A DNA stretch of 12,400 nt from CAKSUT01 sp045542335 (GTDB taxonomy: Bacteria; Bacillota; Clostridia; Oscillospirales; CAG-382): assembly GCA_045542335.1 (NCBI GenBank), contig JAZQKV010000045.1, forward strand, positions 1 through 12,400, given 5' to 3'. Below the pieces are notes generated by a model. That model saw nothing but the letters and a program-made list of their open reading frames with translations. It made no database searches and had not been told where the DNA came from. The position numbers and the translations under genes were made by a program. Of this stretch, positions 1 through 7,815 are shown one piece after another. Every line of letters begins with the position of its first letter. Positions within the stretch are counted from its first letter, which is position 1.

Positions 1-1338
1 CGCACCCTCAATAGGGTCTGTTCCTGCGCCAAGCTCATCGAAAAGAACAAGTGCATTTGGCGAAACTCTCATCATTATGTCAACAATATTGACCATGTGG
101 GAAGAGAAAGTTGAAAGCGACTGCTCGATTGACTGTTCATCGCCGATGTCGGCAAGTATGCTGTCGAAAACAGGAAGCGAAGCTTCGTCGGCAGGGATAT
201 GAAGTCCCGATTGTGCCATGAGCGAGAAAAGACCAAGAGTTTTAAGTGTCACGGTTTTTCCGCCTGTGTTTGGTCCGGTTATAATGAGAAGTGTATATTT
301 TCCGCCGACGCTCACATCAATGGGGACAACCGTATTTTTATCAAGAAGCGGATGTCTTGCACGTTTGAGCTCAATCATACGGCTCTCTGTAATTTTTGGT
401 TCATCTGCGCTCATTCTGAAAGAAAGCTCGGCTTTTGCAAAAGCAACTGCTATATCGCAAAGAGCAAGATAGCTTGTCCTTATCGCCTCGGAAAAGCGGC
501 AGACCTCGGAGGTGAGCTTGAAAAGAATCTTTTCTATTTCAGCTTTTTCCTTTACCTCAAGCATACGAAGCTCGTTGTTGGCTTCAACAACGTTCATTGG
601 CTCAACAAAAAGCGTTGCGCCCGAAGACGAGGTATCATGAACAAGACCCTTGATTTCGTTTCTGTATTCCTGCTTTACGGGGATAACAAATCTTCCGTTA
701 CGCATGGTTATGATGTTATCCTGCAAATACTTTGAGCTTTCGCCGCCGGAAACATACTTTTGCAGGTTTTCTCTTGCCCTGTTCGAAGCGGCTTTCATTT
801 TACGGCGTATGTCATAAAGCTCGGGTGTTGCGGTGTCGGCAACGGCTTCCTCGGAGATTATAGCCGAGGTTATGGCATCGTGGAGAAACTTGTTAGGCAT
901 AAGCCTTTTTGAATAAGGCGCAAGAGGGGATTCTTCTGTCACATAGTCGCCAAAATAGCCACTCATGGAAGAAACAATGCGAAGAACATCTGCAACTCCC
1001 AAAAGCTCTCCCATATTGAGTGATGCTTCTTTTTCGGCACGGTAAAGGGAATTGGTAACATCTTTAATACCGCCGAAAGAGGGTGCGCCTTTCATTGCCA
1101 CAAGCTTTTTTGCCTCGGTGGTTTCGCTTTGAAGCTGCTTTACGGTTTCAGGCGAAATTGAGGGCATAATGTTCCCGATTAGCTCTTTTGCACCGTCTAT
1201 TGGAGCGCAGTCTATGAGCATTTCGAGAACCTTATCAAATTCAAGCGTTTTTAACGCCTTTGCAAATCCCTCGGCAACACCGCCGGAGATGGCATCGGAG
1301 TTATAAACTCCGCTTATTGTTTGTGTGTTTTGATCCAA
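1..1338 (-). CDS. mutS2: MutS2 ATPase, N-terminal 446 codons (3' end beyond the window)
   Basis: MutS2 family ATPase. The family lacks mismatch repair function; members act on branched DNA or on collided ribosomes as anti-recombination or ribosome-rescue factors (family knowledge). Seen here: the N-terminal lever/clamp region, then Walker A GPNTGGKT near residue 355, the family stretch DIGDEQSIEQSLSTFSSH near 397-414, and Walker B LFDELGAGTDP near 432. The clamp/core segment with RNGRFVIPVK is also readable. The reading frame is still open at the left edge, so the end of the ATPase domain and the usual C-terminal Smr nuclease domain are not visible; full proteins are about 780-790 residues. 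The start is TTG at 1338, preceded by GAGGA with 7 nt spacing; no in-frame ATG lies at the N-terminus. It follows recO by 58 nt and is probably the last visible gene of the phoH operon. Confidence 0.93.
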   Translation of the reverse strand, partial: MDQNTQTISGVYNSDAISGGVAEGFAKALKTLEFDKVLEMLIDCAPIDGAKELIGNIMPSISPETVKQLQSETTEAKKLVAMKGAPSFGGIKDVTNSLYRAEKEASLNMGELLGVADVLRIVSSMSGYFGDYVTEESPLAPYSKRLMPNKFLHDAITSAIISEEAVADTATPELYDIRRKMKAASNRARENLQKYVSGGESSKYLQDNIITMRNGRFVIPVKQEYRNEIKGLVHDTSSSGATLFVEPMNVVEANNELRMLEVKEKAEIEKILFKLTSEVCRFSEAIRTSYLALCDIAVAFAKAELSFRMSADEPKITESRMIELKRARHPLLDKNTVVPIDVSVGGKYTLLIITGPNTGGKTVTLKTLGLFSLMAQSGLHIPADEASLPVFDSILADIGDEQSIEQSLSTFSSHMVNIVDIMMRVSPNALVLFDELGAGTDPIEGA

Positions 1339-1396
1339 TGCTTTATCCTCTTTGAATTTTGTTATCGGATGAATTTAATTATTAGTTTTTGATAAT

Positions 1397-2188
1397 TCAG
1401 TTCTGATTGCCTAATTTTTTGTAATAGGCAAGGCTTCTGTACTTCTTTTCGGATTTACAAAGAAAATAGCTTTCGCAAACGTCACAAAACTCAATTGCAG
1501 AGCTGTCGTCAATATCAAATGATAACATTCTGCGCTGATCAGATGCGGCAACATGGCGAATTGCGGCAAGGGTTGTGAGCGAAACGGGTTTACATTCGGG
1601 CGGCGTTTGCTGCGCCTGCACAAGCTTCATAAAGCTTTCCTCGCTTATAAAGCCTCCCTCGGAAATACCGAAAAACACTCGTGCCGCTTTTTCAGGGAGC
1701 TTTTCGCCGCTTATTATGCAATGGGAGGTTTCGGGCGCAAAGCCAAGCACGCAAGCCGCTTTCATCTCGAAAACCGCCTTGATGAAAGGCACATTCTTAA
1801 GCGATTTGTCAACGGCATAAAGTGTGTTGAGGCAAAGCCGCAAAAGCTCGCTTTCGTCGTTGTTTTCAAAGGTACATTCGCTTGCGACCTCGCATATGTA
1901 GGCGGCAAGTGAAAAGCTTGCCATATCATTCTGAATGTTGTCAAAATGAGTTTTTATCCGTGAGTCCTTGTAAATCAGCTTTTCGCCCTTTTGCTCAAAC
2001 TCAAAGGTTGAATAGTTGAGAAGCGAAAGTCCGGAGGCACGTTTGCTTGTTATATTTTTCACGCCTCTTGCAAGGACAGATATTTTTCCGTATTCCCCTG
2101 TGAGAACCGTCACAAGCTTGTCCGCTTCATTCAGCGGAAACTCCTTTACGACAAGTCCGTCAGCGGAAATGATTGTTTTTTCGTCCAT
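1397..2188 (-). CDS. recO: DNA repair protein RecO (263 aa)
   Basis: RecO mediates RecA loading and strand annealing in RecFOR recombinational repair in the cytoplasm. The N-terminal OB-fold is recognisable (SADGLVVKEFPLNEADKLVTV shortened here to its core, then GEYGKISVLARGVKN at about 31-45), followed by the helical C-terminal domain with the LGFAPE segment near 148-153. Length is normal for the family. The four-cysteine zinc site seen in many Gram-positive RecO proteins is degenerate: only C157 remains, with serines at 160 and 182 where further cysteines are expected; C235 and C238 near the C-terminus are a different pair. The ATG start has GGAG 6 nt upstream. It lies 50 nt after ybeY-era on the same strand, the standard era-recO order. 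Confidence 0.93.
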   Translation of the reverse strand: MDEKTIISADGLVVKEFPLNEADKLVTVLTGEYGKISVLARGVKNITSKRASGLSLLNYSTFEFEQKGEKLIYKDSRIKTHFDNIQNDMASFSLAAYICEVASECTFENNDESELLRLCLNTLYAVDKSLKNVPFIKAVFEMKAACVLGFAPETSHCIISGEKLPEKAARVFFGISEGGFISEESFMKLVQAQQTPPECKPVSLTTLAAIRHVAASDQRRMLSFDIDDSSAIEFCDVCESYFLCKSEKKYRSLAYYKKLGNQN

Positions 2189-2238
2189 TGTTTTCTCCGA
2201 AAATTTATATTACACCACCGCAAAACAAACGGAAAGTG

Positions 2239-3648
2239 TCAGTTTTCGTCCTTAAAGCCAAGACGGTTAAGGCTAAGTGCACTGTCACGCCAGTTCTCCT
2301 TTACTTTTACCCAAAGGTCAAGGAAAACCTTTTGACCAAGCAGCTCCTCCATATCCTCTCTTGCAAAGGTTGCCGCCTTTTTGAGTGCAACGCCGTTTTT
2401 ACCGATGATGATTTTTTTATGAGCCTGCTTTTCACAGTAGATTTCGGCACGGATGCTGATTAGATTTGCGCTCTCCTTGAAGTCCTCAACAACTACCGCA
2501 ACGCCATGTGGGATTTCCTCGTCATTAAGGCGAAGAAGCTTTTCACGGATAATTTCGGCGCAAATCTGTCTTTCAGGCTGGTCTGTAACCATGTCCTCGG
2601 GGAAATACCATCTTTCGGGGCGAAGGAATGGTGTTACCTCATCAAGCACAGTTTCAACACCCTCGCCGTTGAGCGCACTTATGGGAATTATTGATTTGAA
2701 CTCGAAAAGCTCGTTATATTTTGCAATAATTGTGAGAAGCTTATCTTTTTTTGCAATGTCCGTTTTATTGAGAACAAGAACCGCAGGTGCGCCTGTTGAC
2801 TTTATTTTGGCAATAATATCAAGGTCGCTTTTTCCGGGCATTTCGCAGGCATCGGCAATGAAAATAATTCCGTCTGTTGCGCTCAGGCTCTCGTCGGCAG
2901 ACTTCATCATATATTCTCCGAGCTTGTTTTTGGGTTTATGAATACCGGGGGTGTCAATAAAGACATACTGACAATCTCCACGGGTGAGAACTCCGGTGAT
3001 GCGGTTTCGGGTTGTCTGGGGTTTACTTGAAACGATGGCAACCTTTTCGCCAAGAGCCGCATTCATAAATGTACTTTTTCCGACATTCGGGCGACCGATA
3101 ATTGCAATAAAGCCTGTTTTTTCGTCTTGCTCATTGTGCGCCTTTGATGCAGAATTGCCGGGATTTTCACCTCTTGGGAGTCCCATTTTCTCAAGAATTT
3201 CTTCCTGCACACGGTTCATATAAAGCTCATCCGCTTTGTCTGCCTCGTGGTCAAGACCAAGCAGGTGAAGCGTTGAATGAACGGCAAGGAAACATATTTC
3301 ACGTTCAAAGCTGTGTCCGTATTCCTCCGCCTGCTCCATGGCACGTTGCGCGCATATGACAATATCGCCAAGGGCAATGGGTTCGCCCTCGATGATTTCG
3401 TCCTCGTCGATTTCTCCGTCCTCAAGCATGGGGAAAGAGAGTACATCTGTCACACTGTCTTTATTACGGAACTCTGCGTTCAGGCGTTTGATTTCGTCGT
3501 TGTCGCAGAATGTCACGGACACCTCGCAGTCAAATTCAACTTCCTCATAGGCAAGTGTTTCGTTAATTGCCTTTTTAACAAGGGCACGCTGTGCGGCGGT
3601 TATTTCAATTTGTTTTTGGTCGTTTTTTGTATATATTTTGTTTTTCAT
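2239..3648 (-). CDS. YbeY-Era fusion: rRNA maturation endonuclease fused to ribosome-assembly GTPase (469 aa)
   Basis: One uninterrupted frame encodes two proteins normally separate. Residues 1-157 are YbeY, the metal-dependent endoribonuclease for 16S rRNA 3'-end maturation, with the metal motif H124-S-T-L-H128-L-L-G-L-D-H134. Residues 158-177 are a polar linker. Residues 178-469 are Era: G1 GRPNVGKS (185-192), G3 DTPG (232-235), G4 NKTD (294-297), SAL (324-326), then a KH RNA-binding domain with GKNG (416-419). All key residues of both halves are intact. Era binds the 3' end of 16S rRNA, the same area YbeY acts on, and the two proteins are reported to interact in E. coli, so the fusion makes functional sense (inference). 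The ATG at 3648 lies inside phoH (44-nt overlap) and has only a weak purine-rich RBS, suggesting translational coupling. dgkA and cdd, often found between ybeY and era, are absent. Confidence 0.93.
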   Translation of the reverse strand: MKNKIYTKNDQKQIEITAAQRALVKKAINETLAYEEVEFDCEVSVTFCDNDEIKRLNAEFRNKDSVTDVLSFPMLEDGEIDEDEIIEGEPIALGDIVICAQRAMEQAEEYGHSFEREICFLAVHSTLHLLGLDHEADKADELYMNRVQEEILEKMGLPRGENPGNSASKAHNEQDEKTGFIAIIGRPNVGKSTFMNAALGEKVAIVSSKPQTTRNRITGVLTRGDCQYVFIDTPGIHKPKNKLGEYMMKSADESLSATDGIIFIADACEMPGKSDLDIIAKIKSTGAPAVLVLNKTDIAKKDKLLTIIAKYNELFEFKSIIPISALNGEGVETVLDEVTPFLRPERWYFPEDMVTDQPERQICAEIIREKLLRLNDEEIPHGVAVVVEDFKESANLISIRAEIYCEKQAHKKIIIGKNGVALKKAATFAREDMEELLGQKVFLDLWVKVKENWRDSALSLNRLGFKDEN

Positions 3649-4621
3649 TTTCTCTTTTTTCTTTCTTTTCGTTTTCGTATTTTTCGTATGCTACAATGAT
3701 TTTCTGCACAAGGGCATGGCGGACAATATCCTTATCGGTGAGGCGGTGAATTGAGATGTCCTCGATGTTTGAAAGTATTCGGGATGCCTCAATAAGTCCC
3801 GAGCGTGTTCCCATGGGCAAGTCCACCTGGGTTACGTCGCCTGTTATAACCGCCTTTGAGCCAAAGCCAAGACGTGTCAGAAACATTTTCATCTGTTCGG
3901 GAGTTGTGTTCTGCGCCTCGTCAAGAATTATAAAGGAATCGTCAAGGGTTCTTCCTCTCATATAAGCAAGAGGGGCAATTTCAATTGCGCCTTTTTCGGA
4001 GTTTCTTGCATAACCCTCGCTACCCATCATCTCAAAAAGCGCATCGTAAAGAGGGCGGAGATAGGGGTCAATTTTGCTCTGCAAATCTCCCGGCAAAAAG
4101 CCAAGCCTTTCCCCTGCTTCAACGGCAGGTCGGGTGAGAATGATTCTGCTGACCTGTTTTGAACGCAGGGCATTCACCGCCATTGCAACCGCAAGAAAGG
4201 TTTTTCCCGTTCCTGCAGGACCTATGCCAAAGGTTATGGTGTTGTTCTTTATGGCATCGACATATTTTTTCTGTCCGACGGTTTTCGCCTTTATGGGTTT
4301 GCCCTTGTTTGTGATGCACACGCAATCATCGGAAAGCTCAACAAGCTCCTCTGCATCGCCGCCCTTAACCATGTCAATGACATAGCGGACATTCTGCTCG
4401 GTGAGGCTTTCGCTGTAGGATGCCATTTTTGAAAGGTATTCAACTGCGGCATAGGCGTTCATAACCGCCTCATGCCCCTCACCACTGACCTTGATTCCGT
4501 CGTCGCAAACCGCAAGGGAAACGCCGAATTCATTTTCCATGAGAGTGCTGTAACTGTCAAAGCTTCCGAAAATCACGGCCGCTTTTTCGTGGGTTATCCC
4601 CTTTAAAATTTTTTCTGTCAT
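3605..4621 (-). CDS. phoH: PhoH family ATPase (338 aa)
   Basis: PhoH-like P-loop ATPase (YbeZ/PhoL group), a cytoplasmic NTPase related to superfamily 1 helicase cores and commonly encoded next to ybeY, implying a role in RNA or ribosome metabolism. Walker A GPAGTGKT is at 134-141, Walker B IILDEAQN at 231-238, and the typical ITGDVTQVDLP at 259-269. The N-terminal 100 residues form the usual KH-like region. The start is set at ATG 4621, with AAGGA 5 nt upstream; an upstream in-frame start at 4663 would put that RBS inside the gene. The last 25 or so residues are a lysine-rich, low-complexity tail, partly encoded in the overlap with ybeY-era. A strong housekeeping promoter lies 95 nt upstream, so this is the first gene of the phoH-ybeY/era-recO-mutS2 operon. 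Confidence 0.94.
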   Translation of the reverse strand: MTEKILKGITHEKAAVIFGSFDSYSTLMENEFGVSLAVCDDGIKVSGEGHEAVMNAYAAVEYLSKMASYSESLTEQNVRYVIDMVKGGDAEELVELSDDCVCITNKGKPIKAKTVGQKKYVDAIKNNTITFGIGPAGTGKTFLAVAMAVNALRSKQVSRIILTRPAVEAGERLGFLPGDLQSKIDPYLRPLYDALFEMMGSEGYARNSEKGAIEIAPLAYMRGRTLDDSFIILDEAQNTTPEQMKMFLTRLGFGSKAVITGDVTQVDLPMGTRSGLIEASRILSNIEDISIHRLTDKDIVRHALVQKIIVAYEKYENEKKEKRENEKQNIYKKRPKTN

Positions 4622-4715
4622 AAAATTCCTTCGTTTTTGTAAATTAGCCTTTCGGCAATTCAAAGCAAGTCCACCGTTCCCGAACGTTCATCACGGCATA
4701 CTTACAGTTATTATA

Positions 4716-4744
4716 ATTATACCACACTTTTCCTGATATTTCAA
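4716..4744 (-). promoter_or_regulatory. sigma-A promoter of the phoH operon
   Basis: On the minus strand TTGAAA (4739-4744) and a perfect TATAAT (4716-4721) are separated by exactly 17 nt, and TGG directly precedes the -10 box. The expected transcription start is near 4709, giving an untranslated leader of about 88 nt before phoH. It uncouples the housekeeping genes from the upstream sporulation pair yqfC-yqfD. Confidence 0.85.
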
Positions 4745-4871
4745 GAGGTTATTTGACTTTTTCCGCATTATTTTAGCCGTATTTTGCCGTTTCCGCACAA
4801 AAAAGTCAGAACTTTTTGAATCTTTTTATTTCCGTTAAAAATGTATTAAAGAGTTTCAATGACATTTTGTA

Positions 4872-6080
4872 TTACGGCTCAAATCCGATTGGCGATTCAA
4901 CCGCTATATCTTCAACAACCTTTGCGTTGCACACAAGGGAAAAAGCCTCGTCGGAGTCGGCTTCGTCAAAGGAGAGCTCAAGTATTTCGGCGTTTGAAAG
5001 CTCATCTGAAATGAGAGCATAAATTTCGTTGTAAGCACGTTGTCTTAACATTTCAGAGGTGTGTGTAATGCTCTCTGTACGGTACTCATTACAAACCCTT
5101 TTTGTGTACTTCACGGGAAGCGCAATTCCGCCAAAAATTTCAGCCACACCGTTTTCGTGGGTAATATCATATTTATCATACGGAATTACTCCGATTCTAT
5201 TCACTTTAAAGCTTTTTCCCAGAATTTTGAAAACAAAATCTGCACATTTTTCCCCGGTATAAAACTTTTCGTAAGTTTTTTTAGGCAGGGTGACTTCAAG
5301 TTTTCTTTGCGTTTCGGCATACACACTTCCGATTGCACTTTGAAAAACGGGGCCTGAAACGCGGCTGGGGAAAAACGGAGATGCAAGAAGCTGACCCTTT
5401 GTGACAAACTCTCCGTTTGAAACCTCTTTGCCGCCATAGAGAATTTCTGTGCGGACAACTCTGCCGTCCCTTGCGGCGACAAGGTTGACAGGTTTTGTAT
5501 AATCGGTTTTTGGAGGGAGCTGATTACTTTCCCTGACTTCAACAAGAGCAACTGTGCCTTTTATATTGACTGAAATCCAGGAAATCCTTTTGTCATCAAG
5601 AAGCACCTCATGATAAAGGCTTTCAAGGTCAATTGCAGGATAATAGACCCCCTCTGAAAAACCGTTTTGGGCAAGGTTATCAAGTATTTCCTGAGTTGGA
5701 ACCTCAACATTCCCCCCTACCCTTATTTCCCACACAAGGCTTTCCGAGATGATATACAACATGGTGCAAATTGCAATTCCCACTGCAAGACCCATTCTGT
5801 CTTTGTGTCGTTTTAGCCATGCGGCAACGCCTCCGCAATAAACTGTTTTCAGAGGTATGCTATACTTTTGCTCGACTCTTTTTAGTTTTGCAAGACCTCT
5901 GTTCATGCAACAAAAAAGCACTTTTCCGTCGGTGGGGCGTGAAATGTCAAAAATATCTGTTGTGAGCTCGTTCATTATAATGCCCAAAAAGCGGTCGGTC
6001 ACCTGTGCGTTATCTTCACCGTCCCCATCAAGAGAAAAGCGAGTGTAGCCAAAAAGCTGTCTGAAAAAGCCGTATGCCAT
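4872..6080 (-). CDS. yqfD: Sporulation protein YqfD (402 aa)
   Basis: Membrane protein of the YqfD family, conserved in endospore formers and made in the mother cell; its exact molecular role is not settled. Seen here: a soluble N-terminal region, one membrane segment at about 96-116, a POTRA/FtsQ-like stretch at about 118-184 (containing VGGNVEVPTQEIL and ISWISVNIKGTVALVEVRE), then a region with the family pattern DGRVV...GGKEV..G.FV.KGQLL (205-232) resembling a small beta-barrel hairpin. Length is normal. The ATG at 6080 is preferred because GGAGG lies 7 nt upstream; a TTG two codons earlier has only 1 nt spacing. It starts 2 nt after yqfC stops, so the two are one operon. A housekeeping promoter and about 250 nt separate it from phoH. 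Confidence 0.92.
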   Translation of the reverse strand: MAYGFFRQLFGYTRFSLDGDGEDNAQVTDRFLGIIMNELTTDIFDISRPTDGKVLFCCMNRGLAKLKRVEQKYSIPLKTVYCGGVAAWLKRHKDRMGLAVGIAICTMLYIISESLVWEIRVGGNVEVPTQEILDNLAQNGFSEGVYYPAIDLESLYHEVLLDDKRISWISVNIKGTVALVEVRESNQLPPKTDYTKPVNLVAARDGRVVRTEILYGGKEVSNGEFVTKGQLLASPFFPSRVSGPVFQSAIGSVYAETQRKLEVTLPKKTYEKFYTGEKCADFVFKILGKSFKVNRIGVIPYDKYDITHENGVAEIFGGIALPVKYTKRVCNEYRTESITHTSEMLRQRAYNEIYALISDELSNAEILELSFDEADSDEAFSLVCNAKVVEDIAVESPIGFEP

Positions 6081-6082
6081 TG

Positions 6083-6403
6083 TCAATCCTCCGCTTTTCC
6101 GAAATCTTTTCTTCGGGAGAATCTTTCAAGGCATATGCCGCAAATACTGCCCTCAATTTTTACCATTCCACGGGCAATATACACCATTTTCATCCCACAT
6201 CCCGAAATTTCCGCATTTATTTTATCAAGGTCAAGTTCAATCCTTTCTTCAGAAAGGTGATTTACAAAGCGCACGCCCGAAATAACTGCCGAGCGATCGC
6301 CTGTGAGTCTTATATTCGGATATCCCACAAGCTCGTCCATTTCGAGCTCGTCGATAATCGGGAAACACTTTTTAACAGGTTTTTTTTCCTTTTTGAATTT
6401 CAA
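6083..6403 (-). CDS. yqfC: Sporulation protein YqfC (YabP/YqfC family, 106 aa)
   Basis: Small mother-cell sporulation protein of the YabP/YqfC family, found next to yqfD in endospore formers. The conserved core is visible from residue 32: LTGDRSAVISGVRFVNHLSEE followed by INAEISGCGMKMVYIARGMVKIEGSI, matching the family's short beta-rich repeats. The N-terminal 12 residues are lysine-rich. The start is TTG at 6403; AAGGAG sits 9 nt upstream and no better start exists in frame. It is divergent from the ylbJ-like gene across a short AT-rich region that probably controls both. Confidence 0.87.
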   Translation of the reverse strand: MKFKKEKKPVKKCFPIIDELEMDELVGYPNIRLTGDRSAVISGVRFVNHLSEERIELDLDKINAEISGCGMKMVYIARGMVKIEGSICGICLERFSRRKDFGKAED

Positions 6404-6438
6404 TACAATTCACTCCTTGCGCTGAGTTGGTTTTCCAA

Positions 6439-6467
6439 TAATATTTATGCGCTGTGCAGAATATAAA
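6439..6467 (+). promoter_or_regulatory. Candidate sigma-E-type promoter of the ylbJ-like gene
   Basis: TAATATT (6439-6445) matches the sigma-E -35 pattern (KMATATT), and AATATAAA (6460-6467) is a looser match to the -10 pattern CATACANT, with 14 nt between them. ylbJ belongs to the sigma-E regulon in Bacillus subtilis, which supports the reading. The -10 box has three mismatches, so this is tentative. Confidence 0.4.
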
Positions 6468-6470
6468 TGC
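6440..6470. repeat. Two 11-bp direct repeats 20 bp apart between yqfC and ylbJ
   Basis: AATATTTATGC (6440-6450) and AATATAAATGC (6460-6470) differ at one position and start exactly 20 bp apart, about two helical turns. They occupy the middle of the divergent intergenic region between two sporulation genes. They may be operator half-sites or simply parts of overlapping promoters. Confidence 0.5.
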
Positions 6471-6500
6471 AAAAAAGAATGAGGATTTTTGGGGGTATTT

Positions 6501-7622
6501 ATGAACAAGTTTTTTCTGTACAAGCTTCTTGCGGTGCTATTGGGAGTGATGTTGATATGCAATGCTTCGCTTGCAAAATCGGCGGTAAAGGAGGGACTTG
6601 AGCTTTGTGCAAGTGCCGTTATACCTGCGTTATTTCCATTTGCGGCAGTGACAGGTTTCTTATTTTTTGACGGCAGAGGGATTGGTGTTCCGAAGGTAGT
6701 TACATTTCTTCTCAAAAAATTTCTCGGTATTCCAAAAGAGCTTTGCCCGGCGTTTTTATTCGGCATTTTTGCAGGCTTCCCCATGGGCGGCACAGCGGTT
6801 TCACTTGCCTTAAAAAATAGAATTTGCACAAAGCGTGAGGCAGAATATGTTTTATGTCTTGCGAGCCTTCCCTCGCCTGCTTTTATCATCGGGTTTGCAG
6901 GTCAAAGTATTTCCGGCTCACTCCGAGGGGGCGTTTTCATGCTTATGGCGTTATTTATATCAATTTTGCCGGTCAGTATTCTTTTGAGGCTAACTGTATT
7001 TGCCGACAAAAGAGCTATCCCTTTATGTGATGCCCACAAAAAAGAAGCAGAAAATGCCGTAATCACAAAAAAGCCGTCTGCAATTCAAGCGTTTACTTTC
7101 GCTGTGAAAAACGCAGGCGTTTCGATGCTCACGGTGTGTTCATTCGTTGTTTTTTTTACGGTTATTTCAAGGTTTTTATGTGGAGGCAAGGCAGAAAGCT
7201 ACAGTTTTTTGGACGTGGCGACAACGGGTATGCTTGAAATGACATCCGGGGTTGGGTTGATTTCAAAAACCGGGTTGCACGAGCTTCACGCAACGCTTAT
7301 GTGCCTTGTCACGCTCGGTTTCGGAGGAATATCGGCAATATTTCAGACGATTTCCGTTTTCGGCGAAGGGGAAATTTCGTTTGTTCCATTTTTTATTTCT
7401 CGAATTTACTTTGCATTTTTCAGTTTTTTATCCGGGATTCTGATGATGATTTTTCTCCCCGTAACAGCTCCCGTGTGGAATCCCCTGAAAGCTCTCCTTC
7501 CCCAATATGCCCTCGGCGGCTCACAACCATATTTTTCGGCAGCATATGCGTTTGCCGCAAGCATAACAACAGCTCTTGCGTTGCTCTGCGCAGGCAAGGC
7601 TGTTATGAGGAGGATAAGGTAG
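6501..7622 (+). CDS. ylbJ: YlbJ/SpoVV-like spore membrane transporter (373 aa)
   Basis: Multi-pass membrane protein of the YlbJ (SpoVV) family with nucleoside-recognition (Gate) type repeats. In Bacillus subtilis SpoVV acts in the outer forespore membrane to move dipicolinic acid toward the spore. Diagnostic stretches: PALFPFAAVTGFL (42-54), FAGFPMGGTAVSLAL (90-104), REAEYVLCLASLPSPAFIIG (112-131) and, in the second half, LGFGGISAIFQTISV (272-286). Hydrophobic segments run along the whole length, with a charged loop at about 170-192. The ATG at 6501 has GGGGGT 5 nt upstream; an in-frame TTG at 6489 is less likely. It is slightly shorter than the Bacillus protein (about 408 aa). It is divergent from yqfC and followed by hairpins and a terminator. 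Substrate assignment is inferred from the family. Confidence 0.86.
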   Translation: MNKFFLYKLLAVLLGVMLICNASLAKSAVKEGLELCASAVIPALFPFAAVTGFLFFDGRGIGVPKVVTFLLKKFLGIPKELCPAFLFGIFAGFPMGGTAVSLALKNRICTKREAEYVLCLASLPSPAFIIGFAGQSISGSLRGGVFMLMALFISILPVSILLRLTVFADKRAIPLCDAHKKEAENAVITKKPSAIQAFTFAVKNAGVSMLTVCSFVVFFTVISRFLCGGKAESYSFLDVATTGMLEMTSGVGLISKTGLHELHATLMCLVTLGFGGISAIFQTISVFGEGEISFVPFFISRIYFAFFSFLSGILMMIFLPVTAPVWNPLKALLPQYALGGSQPYFSAAYAFAASITTALALLCAGKAVMRRIR

Positions 7623-7629
7623 TTAGTTG

Positions 7630-7665
7630 CCAAAGGGGTGCTTTTTGAAAAAAGCACCCCTTTGG
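7630..7665 (+). terminator. Long perfect hairpin directly after ylbJ
   Basis: The arms CCAAAGGGGTGCTTTTT (7630-7646) and AAAAAGCACCCCTTTGG (7649-7665) are perfect inverted copies, with a loop formed by the inner T/A bases. It starts 8 nt after the ylbJ stop codon. No T-run follows, so it is a less typical intrinsic terminator; it may instead be an mRNA 3'-end stabiliser. A related hairpin occurs at 9722-9751. Confidence 0.55.
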
Positions 7666-7773
7666 AATCCCCGAAAAACTTTATAATGGATAAGATTGAT
7701 TCTTATAAAATTCATTTACAAGGATTATAAAAACTTTGAATTTGCGTTGTTAAAAGCTATCTGGCAAACGAAA
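7641..7773. repeat. 133-bp direct repeat, copy 1
   Basis: This stretch recurs at 7863-7995 with a constant offset of 222 bp and, by eye, only two mismatches. It begins in the loop side of the post-ylbJ hairpin and ends just before the terminator stem. No credible reading frame lies in it. It contains AT-rich tracts such as TTCTTATAAAATTC and GGATTATAAAAAC. Confidence 0.9.
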
Positions 7774-7802
7774 CGCCGGACAAAAATCCGACGTTCTTTT
7801 TT
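7772..7802 (+). terminator. Rho-independent terminator downstream of ylbJ
   Basis: The arms AACGCCGGA (7772-7780) and TCCGACGTT (7787-7795) pair with a single mismatch around the loop CAAAAA, followed by C and six T residues (7797-7802). The T-tract places it on the plus strand, so it would stop transcription read through from ylbJ. Confidence 0.7.
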
Positions 7803-7815
7803 ATGTATTGGCAAA

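Noticed and set aside
199..735. Plus-strand frame of 178 codons
   Set aside because: It lies wholly opposite the well-supported MutS2 frame, has no ribosome binding site and resembles no family.
4799..4818. Small hairpin AAAAAGT/ACTTTTT downstream of yqfD, possible terminator
   Set aside because: A 7-bp stem with a single G-C type pair is too weak and is expected by chance in such AT-rich DNA.
6404..6480. Sigma-E promoter for yqfC on the minus strand
   Set aside because: TTTATATT is a fair -35, but the best -10 (CATAAATA) is only 10 nt away and the correctly spaced one (AATATTAT) has several mismatches; the gene is probably sigma-E controlled, but no site can be fixed.
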